In this document: positions 41,212 through 49,803 of the stretch, one piece after another
How the letters are laid out: every line of letters begins with the position of its first letter
Position numbering within the stretch: position 1 is the first letter of the stretch
From: an uncultured Sphingomonadaceae bacterium
Lineage (GTDB): Bacteria > Pseudomonadota > Alphaproteobacteria > Sphingomonadales > Sphingomonadaceae
NCBI GenBank assembly: GCA_937996655.1
Contig: CALKUK010000011.1
Coordinates: 248,001 to 312,000, forward strand
Reading direction: 5' to 3'
Length of the DNA: 64,000 nucleotides
Translations under genes and position numbers: made by a program
Notes under the pieces: generated by a model
The model's database searches: none
Told to the model about the DNA's origin: nothing
Seen by the model: only the letters and a program-made list of their open reading frames with translations

Positions 41212-41838
41212 ATGATCCTGATCGGCCAGTTTGATTCCCCTTTTGTGCGGCGCGTTGGCGTGGCGCTGCGGCTCTATGGATTGGCGTTTGAGCATCGGCC
41301 CTGGTCGGTCTTTGGCGATGGCGACAAGATTGCCGAATTCAATCCACTGCGCCGTGTGCCGACGCTGATCTGCGATGATGGCGTCGCGATTTGGGAGAGT
41401 GGTGCGATCCTCGATTATCTGGATGATCTGGTCGGGCGGGATCGGGCGTTGTTTCCCGCAACCGGCCCTGCGCGGCGAGATGCGATGCGCGTTGCAGCCT
41501 TTGCCTGCGGCTTGGCGGACAAGGCGGTCAGCCTGTTTTACGAACAACGCTTGCATGATGTGACGTCCGACATTTGGGTGGAACGGTGCCGCACGCAGAT
41601 TGGCGGCACACTCGCCTTGCTGGAGCGGGAACGTGCGGCGCAGTCGTCACTATATTGGGGCGGGGAGGCAGTCGGCCATGCCGATATTGCGACGGCCTGC
41701 GCTTTTCGTTTTGTGACCGATGTGCATGGCGCCGTCATTCCGCGTGACGACTATCCCGCACTCACCGCGCATTGGGAGCGGCTGGAGGCGACGCCGGAAT
41801 TCACTGAGATCCAGCAAGCCTTCAATCCACCGGCATGA
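41212..41838 (+). CDS. Glutathione S-transferase family protein
   Basis: A 208-residue GST: thioredoxin-like N-terminal domain (MILIGQFDSPFVRRVGVALRLYGLAFEHRPW, with the catalytic-Ser region SPF near residue 9 and ESGAILDYLDD for gamma-Glu binding) and an all-helical C-terminal domain (GHADIATACAFRF). Substrate unknown. It lies 3 bases after the GFA gene and overlaps the following small gene by ATGA. Confidence 0.88.
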   Translation: MILIGQFDSPFVRRVGVALRLYGLAFEHRPWSVFGDGDKIAEFNPLRRVPTLICDDGVAIWESGAILDYLDDLVGRDRALFPATGPARRDAMRVAAFACGLADKAVSLFYEQRLHDVTSDIWVERCRTQIGGTLALLERERAAQSSLYWGGEAVGHADIATACAFRFVTDVHGAVIPRDDYPALTAHWERLEATPEFTEIQQAFNPPA

Positions 41839-41966
41839 GCGCGCAACGCATCATCCTGATCGTTGTGCTGCTGGTGGTCGGCGGGCATCTGATGCTGTTC
41901 GGCTGGCTCAGGCGGCGGATTGCGCAAGCCAAGCGGGAGCAGGAAGAGAATAGTAGGCTAGATTGA
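41835..41966 (+). CDS. Very small single-helix membrane protein (43 residues)
   Basis: A 43-residue frame that begins by ATGA overlap with the GST gene: MSAQRIILIVVLLVVGGHLM then LFGWLRRRIA and a charged tail (KREQEENSRLD). One membrane helix with a cytoplasmic basic tail is predicted. No family is recognised. The stop/start coupling with the upstream gene is the main argument that it is real. A dispersed palindromic repeat begins 2 bases after its stop. Confidence 0.55.
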   Translation: MSAQRIILIVVLLVVGGHLMLFGWLRRRIAQAKREQEENSRLD

Positions 41967-41968
41967 CT

Positions 41969-42024
41969 CCGTTCGTCCCGAGCGACGTCGAGGGGCATGC
42001 CTCCACTTCGCTCGACACGAACGG
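41969..42024. repeat. Dispersed palindromic repeat (second type)
   Basis: Two 24-base arms, starting CCGTTCGTCCCGAGCGA on the left (41969) and ending CTCGACACGAACGG on the right (42024), inverted with four mismatches around an 8-base centre. The sequence differs from the CTGAGC-type element in coaBC. It could also serve as a bidirectional terminator between the convergent genes on each side. Confidence 0.7.
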
Positions 42025-42044
42025 GTTGGGTTGCGCGCTAGAGC

Positions 42045-43061
42045 TTACCCCATTGGGTACATGATTTCCCGGCTGACCTTGTAAATCGCCTTCATCAGAT
42101 CATCCGGAAGGACCATGTCAGCAGCCGCGAGGATCGGGGCGACCTGATCTTCGGTGGTGACGCCGACAATCGTGGAGGCGACGTAATCATGCTGCTTTGA
42201 CCAAGCGGTGGCCATGGTCACGATGTCCATGCCGGCGTCCTTGGCCAGCGCCATGTACCGCTCGGTCGAGGCCAAAGCCTTGTCGTTGACGAAGCGCTTG
42301 GCCATGTCGGCCTGACGTCCGCCGATGCTGAGATAGCGGGAGAAGCGTGCGCCATCAGGCGTGGCACCGCCCTGATATTTGCCCGACAGCACACCGCCTG
42401 CGAGCGGGGAATAAGGGATGAGGCTCACGCCTTCTTCGCGGCAGACCTGCGCCAGTTCATCTTCGAAGCGACGGTTGTTCATGCTGAAGTTGTTCTGGAT
42501 CGTCTGGTAGCGCGCAGCCCCAAGGCGCTCGGACGCCTGAATGGATTTCATCAGCCCCCAGCTTGTTTCGTTCGAACAGCCAAGAATGCGTACCTTGCCC
42601 GCGCGGACGAGCTCGTCGAGCGTTTCCATCGTCTCTTCATAGGCGGTGCCATGGTCCGGCCAATGGGTCTGGTAGAGATCGATATAATCGGTCTGGAGGC
42701 GCACCAGACTGTCTTCAACCGCCTTGATGATGTTGTGGCGGTCCAGCGCCGTCATGCCGGCGCGCTTGGGCGATTTGAACCAGGTGTGGCTCGGCCCGGA
42801 CACCTTGGTCGCCATGATGATGGCGTCACGGTCTTTGGTCTTCATCCAGCGACCGACGATTTCCTCGGTGCGGCCGACCCATTTGATATCCGGCGGCACG
42901 GGATAGCCTTCGGCCGTGTCGAAAAAGTTGATGCCCGCATCGAACGACATGTCGAGAATGCGGTGGGCGGTCGCCTCATCCGCCTGACTGCCAAAGGTCA
43001 TGGTGCCCATGCAGATGTCGGAAACGTAGATGGCGCTTTTGCCAAGGCGGCGATGCTGCAT
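42045..43061 (-). CDS. Aldo/keto reductase
   Basis: A 338-residue NADP-dependent (beta/alpha)8 oxidoreductase of the AKR superfamily. The catalytic Asp, Tyr, Lys and His are in FFDTAEGYP, MATKVSG and YQTHWPDHG; the cofactor part includes IVGVTTEDQVAPIL. It resembles the YghZ/Tas-type open-reading-frame AKRs that act on aldehydes such as methylglyoxal. GGGAGAAG precedes the ATG. It is alone on the minus strand. Confidence 0.88.
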   Translation of the reverse strand: MQHRRLGKSAIYVSDICMGTMTFGSQADEATAHRILDMSFDAGINFFDTAEGYPVPPDIKWVGRTEEIVGRWMKTKDRDAIIMATKVSGPSHTWFKSPKRAGMTALDRHNIIKAVEDSLVRLQTDYIDLYQTHWPDHGTAYEETMETLDELVRAGKVRILGCSNETSWGLMKSIQASERLGAARYQTIQNNFSMNNRRFEDELAQVCREEGVSLIPYSPLAGGVLSGKYQGGATPDGARFSRYLSIGGRQADMAKRFVNDKALASTERYMALAKDAGMDIVTMATAWSKQHDYVASTIVGVTTEDQVAPILAAADMVLPDDLMKAIYKVSREIMYPMG

Positions 43062-43084
43062 GGTCTTCTCCCAATGGTGTTTTA

Positions 43085-43543
43085 TCAGAGTGGTTTGAAT
43101 GGCAATATAGAGCGGTACTGATCAATCGGCGGCGCGCCTGCAAGCGGGAAACCGGATTTCAACATGAAATAATGGCGCACAATTTCCGCCTGCTGCTCAA
43201 TCCCGTAACGGTGGAGCGGCCAGCCGGGCTTGAGCGCATAGTCATAGCGGCAGAAGGGGTGGCGCCGCAGCAGCAAATTGGTGCCGCACTGGTGCTGCCA
43301 GACATGCGTCATCTCATGGATGAAAAGGCCTTGCTCGGTCAGATCGGTCGCGCAGAAATCATCGCAATAAAGGTCGCCCTTTGGGTGGAAATGGATGCGC
43401 CCGCGCGGCGCCATGACGATGCGACGGGGTTGGAACCACCACCATTTTCCGCGCACCAGGCGGACCGTGTCATAATTGAGGGCCTTCCCGAAAACCCCTT
43501 CGGCAAGGCGCCTTTCCGCCGGGGATAGGGGGCGTTCGCTCAA
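43085..43543 (-). CDS. HEXXH-containing protein (annotated elsewhere as vgr-related)
   Basis: A 152-residue protein with a zinc-metallopeptidase-like motif HEMTHVWQHQ (about residues 77-86), resembling DUF4157-type secreted-toxin-associated peptidase domains but with no signal peptide. Similar sphingomonad proteins are labelled vgr-related although nothing here links it to type VI secretion. It begins by a 4-base overlap with the PCu(A)C gene, so the two are co-translated. Whether it cleaves protein is unknown. Confidence 0.6.
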   Translation of the reverse strand: MSERPLSPAERRLAEGVFGKALNYDTVRLVRGKWWWFQPRRIVMAPRGRIHFHPKGDLYCDDFCATDLTEQGLFIHEMTHVWQHQCGTNLLLRRHPFCRYDYALKPGWPLHRYGIEQQAEIVRHYFMLKSGFPLAGAPPIDQYRSILPFKPL

Positions 43544-43986
43544 TGGTTGTGCTCGCTCTCCCCGCCCGGCGCGACGGCCTTTGCGGCCGCAGTTTCTTTC
43601 GTTCCGTCGGCAAATTCAAAGCTGAGGGAGATGGTGTCTCCGGCTTTCAGGCTTGGCTTCATGTCAAACAGCATGACGTGCTTGCCGCCGCTCTGAAAGG
43701 AGATTGTGGCCCCTTTGGGCACGGGCAGCCCGCCTTCAATGGGGGCCATCATCGACATCCCGTTTTCGATCTTCATGTCGTGCATTTCGGCACTGCCGAC
43801 GTCAGGGCTGGTGATCTTCACCAACGTTCGCGCCTTTTCTCCGCCGTGGAGTGTGAAATAGGCCGCGCCGGGATTTCCTTTGACGGCGGGCAGGCGGACA
43901 GTGGCGTCGGTCACTGCGGCGTCGGGGGTTGTGTTGCAGCCCACCAGAAGCGCGCAAGCCCCAAAAACTGTTGAAAAATGGCGCAT
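43540..43986 (-). CDS. PCu(A)C copper chaperone lipoprotein
   Basis: A 148-residue lipoprotein (lipobox LLVGC, Cys near 17) with the periplasmic copper-chaperone motif H-(M)-X10-M-X21-HXM seen as AEMHDMKIENGMSMM and GGKHVMLFDM. It would carry Cu(I) to the CuA site of cytochrome oxidase together with Sco. The C terminus ends in a His-rich tail ESEHNH. GGAG lies before the ATG. It overlaps the HEXXH gene. Confidence 0.85.
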   Translation of the reverse strand: MRHFSTVFGACALLVGCNTTPDAAVTDATVRLPAVKGNPGAAYFTLHGGEKARTLVKITSPDVGSAEMHDMKIENGMSMMAPIEGGLPVPKGATISFQSGGKHVMLFDMKPSLKAGDTISLSFEFADGTKETAAAKAVAPGGESEHNH

Positions 43987-44078
43987 CGATCATCTCCTGT
44001 GGGCCGCTCGCGGGCATCGGTTTGTCGCACATATGGGGGGGGATGGGTCCGGCTTGTCAAGAAGCGTGCTGTCAGAAC

Positions 44079-44106
44079 CTTGTAGCCCGGAAATCGCTTC
44101 CTATAT
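44079..44106 (+). promoter_or_regulatory. RpoH (heat-shock sigma) promoter of dnaK
   Basis: CTTG at 44079 and CCTATAT at 44100, separated by 17 bases, match the alphaproteobacterial RpoH consensus CTTG-N17-18-CYTATNT. It lies 79 bases before the dnaK start codon. Confidence 0.7.
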
Positions 44107-44184
44107 CGCGTCTCGAACCAACTGGCCGTTTCGATCTGAGGGGAGAGACACGGCCGCAATTCAATACCGGGGTGAAGCAAGACT

Positions 44185-46080
44185 ATGGGTAAAGTTATCG
44201 GGATCGATTTGGGTACCACCAACAGCTGCGTTTCCGTGATGGAAGGCGGCACGCCAAAGGTGATCGAAAATGCGGAAGGTGCACGCACCACGCCGTCAAT
44301 CGTCGCTTTTGCAAAGGATGGCGAGCGCCTTATTGGCCAGCCAGCCAAGCGTCAGGCGGTAACCAATCCAGAAAACACCATCTTCGCTGTGAAGCGTCTC
44401 ATCGGCCGTCGCTTTGACGATCCGATGACCAAGAAGGACATGGAACTCGTCCCCTACGCCATTGCCAAGGGCAAGAATGGCGATGCTTGGGTGACGGCAG
44501 GCGGCAGCGATTATTCGCCGTCGCAGATTTCGGCCTTCACGCTGCAGAAGATGAAAGAAACGGCCGAAGCCTATTTGGGTGAAACGGTCACGCAGGCGGT
44601 CATCACCGTGCCGGCCTATTTCAACGACGCTCAGCGTCAGGCCACCAAGGATGCCGGTCAGATTGCCGGCCTTGAAGTGCTGCGCATCATCAACGAGCCG
44701 ACGGCGGCGGCCCTTGCCTATGGCCTCGACAAGAATGACGGCAAAACCATCGCCGTGTATGACCTTGGCGGCGGCACGTTCGACATTTCGGTCCTCGAAA
44801 TTGGCGACGGCGTGTTCGAAGTGAAGTCGACCAATGGCGACACCTTCCTGGGTGGCGAAGACTTTGACTCCAAGATCGTCGAATTCTTGGCCGACGATTT
44901 CAAGAAGGCTGAAGGCATTGACCTGCGTAACGATAAGCTTGCGCTGCAGCGTCTGAAGGAAGCGGCTGAAAAGGCGAAGATTGAGCTGTCCTCGGCGCAG
45001 ACGACCGAAGTGAACCTGCCGTTCATCACGGCGGACCAGTCCGGCCCGAAGCACTTGGTCAAGTCGATCACGCGTGCTGATCTGGAGCGTCTGGTTGAAG
45101 ACCTCATCAAGCGCACGCTGGAGCCCTGCAAGAAGGCGATGGCCGATGCCGGCGTGAAGTCCAGCGAGATCGATGAAGTCGTGCTCGTTGGCGGGATGAC
45201 CCGTATGCCACGCGTCCGCGAAGTCGTGAAGGACTTCTTCGGCAAGGAACCGCACACCGGCGTCAACCCGGACGAAGTCGTGGCGATGGGCGCTGCCATT
45301 CAGGCAGGCGTTCTGCAGGGCGACGTCAAGGATGTGCTGTTGCTCGACGTGACGCCGCTGTCGCTCGGCATTGAAACGCTGGGTGGCGTGTTCACGCGCA
45401 TGATTGACCGCAACACGACCATCCCGACCAAGAAGTCGCAGGTCTACTCGACGGCTGAGGACAATCAGCAGGCCGTGACGATCCGCGTCTTCCAGGGCGA
45501 ACGTGAAATGGCCGCCGACAACAAGGCGCTGGGCCAGTTCGATCTTGTCGGCATTCCGCCCGCACCGCGCGGTGTGCCGCAGATTGAAGTCACGTTTGAC
45601 ATCGACGCCAACGGCATCGTCTCGGTTCACGCCAAGGACAAGGGCACGGGCAAGGAACAGCAGATCAAGATCCAGGCATCGGGCGGTCTCACCGACTCCG
45701 ATATCGATCAGATGGTCCGCGATGCCGAGCAGTTTGCCGAAGAAGACAAGAAGCGTCGTGAAGCGGCTGAGGCGAAGAACAACGCGGAAAGCCTCATCCA
45801 CACGACCGAGCGCCAGCTGGCTGACAATGGCGACAAGGTGGATGACGCGCTGAAGTCTGAAATCGAAGCCGCCATTGCCGAAACCAAGGCCGCTGTTGAA
45901 GGTGGTGATCCCACCGCGATGACGGACAAGGCGCAGGCGCTGGCGCAGGTCGCCATGAAGCTTGGTCAGGCGATTTACGAGAAGGAGCAGGCCAACTCTG
46001 CGTCCCCGGGTGCTGATGCGCCGAAGGATGACGATGTTGTCGATGCCGAATTCTCGGAAGTGGACGAAAACAAGGGCTAA
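44185..46080 (+). CDS. dnaK: Molecular chaperone DnaK (Hsp70)
   Basis: A 631-residue Hsp70. MGKVIGIDLGTTNSCVSVM and the ATPase motif IAVYDLGGGTFDISVLE lie in the nucleotide domain (about 1-385); the linker DVLLLDVTPLSLGIETLGG leads to the substrate domain and helical lid; the end is DAEFSEVDENKG. It assists folding and heat-shock control together with DnaJ, encoded next. An RpoH promoter is visible upstream. Confidence 0.98.
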   Translation: MGKVIGIDLGTTNSCVSVMEGGTPKVIENAEGARTTPSIVAFAKDGERLIGQPAKRQAVTNPENTIFAVKRLIGRRFDDPMTKKDMELVPYAIAKGKNGDAWVTAGGSDYSPSQISAFTLQKMKETAEAYLGETVTQAVITVPAYFNDAQRQATKDAGQIAGLEVLRIINEPTAAALAYGLDKNDGKTIAVYDLGGGTFDISVLEIGDGVFEVKSTNGDTFLGGEDFDSKIVEFLADDFKKAEGIDLRNDKLALQRLKEAAEKAKIELSSAQTTEVNLPFITADQSGPKHLVKSITRADLERLVEDLIKRTLEPCKKAMADAGVKSSEIDEVVLVGGMTRMPRVREVVKDFFGKEPHTGVNPDEVVAMGAAIQAGVLQGDVKDVLLLDVTPLSLGIETLGGVFTRMIDRNTTIPTKKSQVYSTAEDNQQAVTIRVFQGEREMAADNKALGQFDLVGIPPAPRGVPQIEVTFDIDANGIVSVHAKDKGTGKEQQIKIQASGGLTDSDIDQMVRDAEQFAEEDKKRREAAEAKNNAESLIHTTERQLADNGDKVDDALKSEIEAAIAETKAAVEGGDPTAMTDKAQALAQVAMKLGQAIYEKEQANSASPGADAPKDDDVVDAEFSEVDENKG

Positions 46081-46099
46081 GGCCCACCAAACACCGCTC

Positions 46100-46179
46100 G
46101 TGCTGAGCTTGTCGAAGCGCCGCCCTTCTTGGAGGGCGGTTGCGCAAAGGGAAAAATAGCCCTTCGACAGGCTCAGGGC
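46100..46179. repeat. REP-like palindromic element between dnaK and dnaJ
   Basis: Arms GTGCTGAGCTTGTCGAAGCG (46100-46119) and CCCTTCGACAGGCTCAGGGC (46160-46179) are inverted copies of the core found in coaBC. Between them is a perfect CCGCCCT/AGGGCGG hairpin. It fills most of the dnaK-dnaJ spacer and may act as a partial terminator or mRNA-end stabiliser. Confidence 0.8.
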
Positions 46180-46205
46180 GGGCGGGGACTTTGGCCGGGG
46201 GTGGC

Positions 46206-47321
46206 ATGTCCGACGACTATTACGAACTTCTTGAGGTTGAGCGCACCGCGGACGACGGGACGATCAAGTCCTCCTATCGCAAGCTCGCCATGCGCTTTCA
46301 CCCGGACAAAAATCCGGGTTGTGCTGAATCTGAAGCCAAGTTTAAGGCGATCAGCGAAGCCTATGACGTCCTGAAAGACCCGCAAAAGCGCGCGGCTTAT
46401 GATCAGTACGGAAAGGCCGCCTTCCAAAATGGCGGCGGTGGCGGGCCGCAGGATTTTGGCGGCTTCACCGACATTTTCGAAAACATCTTCGGAGAGTTCA
46501 TGGGCGGCGGACGGGGTCGCCAACGCGGGCCACAGCGCGGCGCCGACCTCCGCTATGATCTCGAGATTTCGCTGGAAGAAGCCTATCACGGCAAGAAGAC
46601 CGAAGTGTCGGTCGAAGTCTCTGCTCTCTGCGACCCTTGCGGTGGATCAGGCGCAAAGCCCGGCACGTCGGCGTCGACGTGCGGCACGTGCGGCGGCCAG
46701 GGCCAGGTGCGCGCGCAGCAGGGCTTTTTCGTCGTGGAACGGACCTGTCCCAAATGTCAGGGTGCGGGCCGTGTCATTGCCGATCCCTGCAACAGCTGCC
46801 GCGGCGAAGGGCGCGTGGAAAAGCCCAAGACCCTCTCCGTCAATATTCCGGCTGGCGTGGACGATGGCACCCGCATCCGCCTGTCTGGCGAAGGGGAAGC
46901 CGGCGCGCGCGGCGCCCCCGCGGGTGATCTCTACATCTTCTTGCACCTGAAGCGCCATTCGGTGTTCCAGCGCGATGGGTCGACCTTGTTCTGCAAGGTG
47001 CCGATCAGCTTTACGACGGCAGCGCTGGGTGGGTCGATCACGGTGCCTGGGTTGGACCGTGTTGAGCATGAGATCCGCATTCCCGCCGGCATCCAGTCCG
47101 GCAAGCAACTGCGCCAGCGCGGAGCAGGCATGCCCGTGCTGAACAGCCGGGGCATGGGTGATCTTGTCGTCCAGATCGAAGTTGAAACCCCGACGAAGTT
47201 GACCGCGAAGCAGAAGGAAATTCTGGAAGCGTTCCGGGCGACTGAGACGGGTGATGAATGCCCCCAGAGCACGGGCTTCTTTTCAAAGCTGAAGGACATG
47301 TGGGACGATCTGACGGACTAA
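46206..47321 (+). CDS. dnaJ: Molecular chaperone DnaJ (Hsp40)
   Basis: A 371-residue co-chaperone. The J domain (about 4-67; HPD in MRFHPDKNPGC) stimulates DnaK ATPase; a Gly/Phe-rich linker with GGGGGPQDFGGFTDIF follows; four CxxCxGxG zinc repeats (CDPCGGSG, CGTCGGQG, CPKCQGAG, CNSCRGEG) bind two zinc; then the substrate domain. ATG 46206 begins the family sequence with a GGGGG stretch upstream. A frame open further upstream runs through the repeat element and is not real. Confidence 0.97.
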   Translation: MSDDYYELLEVERTADDGTIKSSYRKLAMRFHPDKNPGCAESEAKFKAISEAYDVLKDPQKRAAYDQYGKAAFQNGGGGGPQDFGGFTDIFENIFGEFMGGGRGRQRGPQRGADLRYDLEISLEEAYHGKKTEVSVEVSALCDPCGGSGAKPGTSASTCGTCGGQGQVRAQQGFFVVERTCPKCQGAGRVIADPCNSCRGEGRVEKPKTLSVNIPAGVDDGTRIRLSGEGEAGARGAPAGDLYIFLHLKRHSVFQRDGSTLFCKVPISFTTAALGGSITVPGLDRVEHEIRIPAGIQSGKQLRQRGAGMPVLNSRGMGDLVVQIEVETPTKLTAKQKEILEAFRATETGDECPQSTGFFSKLKDMWDDLTD

Positions 47322-47354
47322 GCGTCGTTTCAGGCCCTTTGCGGCACAAAAGGA

Positions 47355-47384
47355 AAGGCCCGCCGGAGCGATCCGGCGGGCCTT
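47355..47384. terminator. Bidirectional terminator-like hairpin after dnaJ
   Basis: AAGGCCCGCCGG and CCGGCGGGCCTT form 12 perfect pairs around AGCGAT. The T-rich tract is better on the minus strand (TTTCCTTTT), so it may end both dnaJ and the small minus-strand gene. Confidence 0.8.
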
Positions 47385-47411
47385 CCTGTCTGTGGAAATG
47401 TAGCGAGCCTG

Positions 47412-47495
47412 TTAGGCGCCTGTGATGATTCCGTAGGTGATACCCTGGATCATCAAAGCAATGGCAACGCTCGCTACGCGTGTTACGTAGGTCAT
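47412..47495 (-). CDS. Candidate 27-residue hydrophobic peptide
   Basis: A 27-codon frame read as MTYVTRVASVAIALMIQGIT then YGIITGA. A strong AAAGGA lies 8 bases before the ATG, and the bidirectional terminator follows 28 bases after the stop. The peptide is a short membrane-type helix. The upstream region is AT-rich with a GATTGC/GCAATC inverted pair near 47595. Size and hydrophobicity resemble small membrane peptides or type I toxins, but no antisense RNA can be seen from sequence alone. Confidence 0.5.
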   Translation of the reverse strand: MTYVTRVASVAIALMIQGITYGIITGA

Positions 47496-47641
47496 TGCTA
47501 TTTTCCTTTGTTGCAGACGGAGCGATGTGCCGCCGTCACGGATGGCATTTGTGCGCTGCAACAAAGATTTTCAAACGCAACATGAACAAGCGCGATTGCA
47601 TAAAACGCAATCAAAAGTTGCAAATGAATTAATTTGAAGGC

Positions 47642-48952
47642 TCAGCCAAACACGCGGGCAAAGATCGTATCCACGTGCTTCAGATGATATCCAAGGTCAA
47701 ATTTGTCCTCGATTTCCGCAACCGACAACGCGGCTGTCACTTCAGGATCGGCCTTCAAAAGCTCCATCAGGGAAAGCTGCCCATCGGACTCCCACACCTT
47801 CATCGCGTTGCGCTGCACAAGGCGATAGGAGTCTTCCCGGCTGACGCCAGCCTGGGTTAGGGCGAGCAGAACGCGCTGTGAGTGGACGAGCCCGCCCATC
47901 TTATCGAGGTTCTTCTGCATCCGCTCCGGATAGACGAGCAGCTTGTCGATCACGCCAGTTAGGCGGGCGAGGGCGAAGTCGAGCGTGATGGTCGCATCCG
48001 GGCCGATATAACGCTCAACCGACGAGTGGCTGATGTCCCGCTCATGCCACAGGGCGACATTTTCCATCGCGGGGATGGCATAGCCGCGCACCATGCGGGC
48101 GAGACCGGTCAGGTTTTCCGTCAGCACAGGGTTGCGCTTATGGGGCATCGCTGAAGAGCCCTTCTGGCCGGGGGAGAAATATTCTTCCGCTTCCAGAACT
48201 TCGGTGCGCTGCAAATGGCGGACTTCGACCGAGAGCCGCTCAATCGACGAGGCGATGACCCCCAAAGTCGCAAAGAACATGGCGTGGCGATCACGCGGGA
48301 TGACCTGGGTGGAAACAGGTTCAACGGCGAGGCCAAGCTTGGCCGCGACATGTTCCTCAACGCGCGGGTCGATATTCGCGAACGTGCCAACCGCGCCGGA
48401 AATCGCGCAGGTGGCGATGTCCTTGCGCGCAGCCACCAGCCGGTCCCGGTTGCGGGAGAATTCGGCATAGGCTTCGGCCATCTTCAGGCCGAAGGTGACG
48501 GGCTCTGCATGAATGCCGTGGCTGCGGCCGATGCTCGGTGTCATCTTATGTTCAAAGGCGCGGCGCTTGATCGCGTCGAGCAGAGCATCAAGATCCGCCA
48601 GCAGAATGTCGGCTGCGCGCGTCATCTGGACGGCAAGGCAGGTGTCGAGCACGTCGGAGCTGGTCATCCCCTGATGCATGAAGCGGGCTTCTTCGCCCAC
48701 ATTTTCTGCAACCCAGGTGAGGAAGGCAATCACATCATGCTTGGTGACCGCTTCGATGGCGTCAATGGCGGCCACGTCGATGGCGGGGTTCGTCGCCCAC
48801 CAGTCCCACAGGGCCTTGGCCGCCGACTTTGGGACAACGCCCAATTCAGCCAGAGCGTCGGTTGCGTGCGCCTCGATTTCGAACCAGATTTTGAAGCGGG
48901 TCTCGGGCTCCCAGATTTTGACCATCTCGGGGCGGGCGTAGCGGGGAATCAT
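47642..48952 (-). CDS. purB: Adenylosuccinate lyase
   Basis: A 436-residue fumarase/aspartase-superfamily enzyme with two roles in purine synthesis: SAICAR to AICAR and adenylosuccinate to AMP. The signature is GSSAMPHKRNPV (near 262), with SHGIHAEPVTFG and TSSDVLDTCLA. The start MIPRYARPEMV is the usual one; 20 open codons before it are discarded. It is not near purQ/purS. Confidence 0.95.
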   Translation of the reverse strand: MIPRYARPEMVKIWEPETRFKIWFEIEAHATDALAELGVVPKSAAKALWDWWATNPAIDVAAIDAIEAVTKHDVIAFLTWVAENVGEEARFMHQGMTSSDVLDTCLAVQMTRAADILLADLDALLDAIKRRAFEHKMTPSIGRSHGIHAEPVTFGLKMAEAYAEFSRNRDRLVAARKDIATCAISGAVGTFANIDPRVEEHVAAKLGLAVEPVSTQVIPRDRHAMFFATLGVIASSIERLSVEVRHLQRTEVLEAEEYFSPGQKGSSAMPHKRNPVLTENLTGLARMVRGYAIPAMENVALWHERDISHSSVERYIGPDATITLDFALARLTGVIDKLLVYPERMQKNLDKMGGLVHSQRVLLALTQAGVSREDSYRLVQRNAMKVWESDGQLSLMELLKADPEVTAALSVAEIEDKFDLGYHLKHVDTIFARVFG

Positions 48953-49042
48953 GGGCTGTCCTGTGGCTTGAAGTTTCGACGTGCCGCTAGCAGGAAGGGG
49001 CAGGGGCGGCAATCGGAAGGGACGTCCGGGGTCAATTGAGCG

Positions 49043-49726
49043 TCAGATCAACCCGGCGGCGCGCAGCGACGTGTGTTTGTCTGCGCCAATGATGATATGA
49101 TCGTGGACGACGATCCCCAATTTTCGGCCTGCCTCGGCAATATCCTTGGTCAATTGAATGTCGGCGCGGCTTGGTGCCGGGTCCCCTGAAGGATGGTTAT
49201 GCACCAGAATGATGGCGACAGAACCAAGGTCAATCGCGCGCCGGATCACCTCACGGACATAGACCGCCGCCTGATCGATAGAGCCTTCAGACATCACCTC
49301 ATCCCGGATCAGCATGTTGCGGGAATTGAGGTGGAGGACGCGGACTCGTTCAATGGTGAGCGACGCCATATCGACGCGGAGGTAATCCAGCAGGGCCTGC
49401 CAGTTGCTTAGGATCGGTTTGTTGCGGATGGGGTCACTCAACATGCGGAGGGATGCGGCCTGAACAATCTTGATCGCCGCAACCGCTGTTTCTCCCAACC
49501 CGCCGCTGCGGGCGAGTGATTCTCCGTCTGCCGTCAGGAGACCGCTGATCCCGCCGAATTCATGCAGCAGCTTTTTGGCGAGCGGTTTGGTGTCCCGGCG
49601 CGGGATTGCCAAAGCCAGAAGATATTCAATGAGTTCATGGTCCAACAGGGCATCGCCGCCGCCTTCAATCAACCGCTTTCGCAAACGCGCGCGGTGGCCG
49701 GTGCCATCAGTTGTTTCCCCGTTCAT
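49043..49726 (-). CDS. radC: RadC-family JAMM/MPN protein
   Basis: A 227-residue RadC-like protein: helix-hairpin-helix region (RARLRKRLIEGGGDALLDHELIEYLLA...IPRRDTKPLAKKLL) and the JAMM metal motif HNHPSGDPAPSRAD near residue 178. Despite the name, its role in DNA repair is not supported experimentally and remains unknown. ATG 49726 is used as the 12 codons before it are not family-like. It is divergent from the ydbH operon. Confidence 0.9.
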   Translation of the reverse strand: MNGETTDGTGHRARLRKRLIEGGGDALLDHELIEYLLALAIPRRDTKPLAKKLLHEFGGISGLLTADGESLARSGGLGETAVAAIKIVQAASLRMLSDPIRNKPILSNWQALLDYLRVDMASLTIERVRVLHLNSRNMLIRDEVMSEGSIDQAAVYVREVIRRAIDLGSVAIILVHNHPSGDPAPSRADIQLTKDIAEAGRKLGIVVHDHIIIGADKHTSLRAAGLI

Positions 49727-49803
49727 CAACGATAGGCTAACTTGGGAGTTGTGGTTGCGCAATTGCGCTTGATCGCGGCCCGTAAAGCGGCTTGTTAGGA
49801 GTT

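Noticed and set aside
44296..45801. Long open frame (about 500 codons) antisense to dnaK
   Set aside because: Opposite-strand shadow from high-GC codon bias; no family resemblance and no ribosome-binding site.
46140..46205. N-terminal extension of DnaJ through the repeat element
   Set aside because: The extra residues are translated REP sequence; the family begins at ATG 46206.
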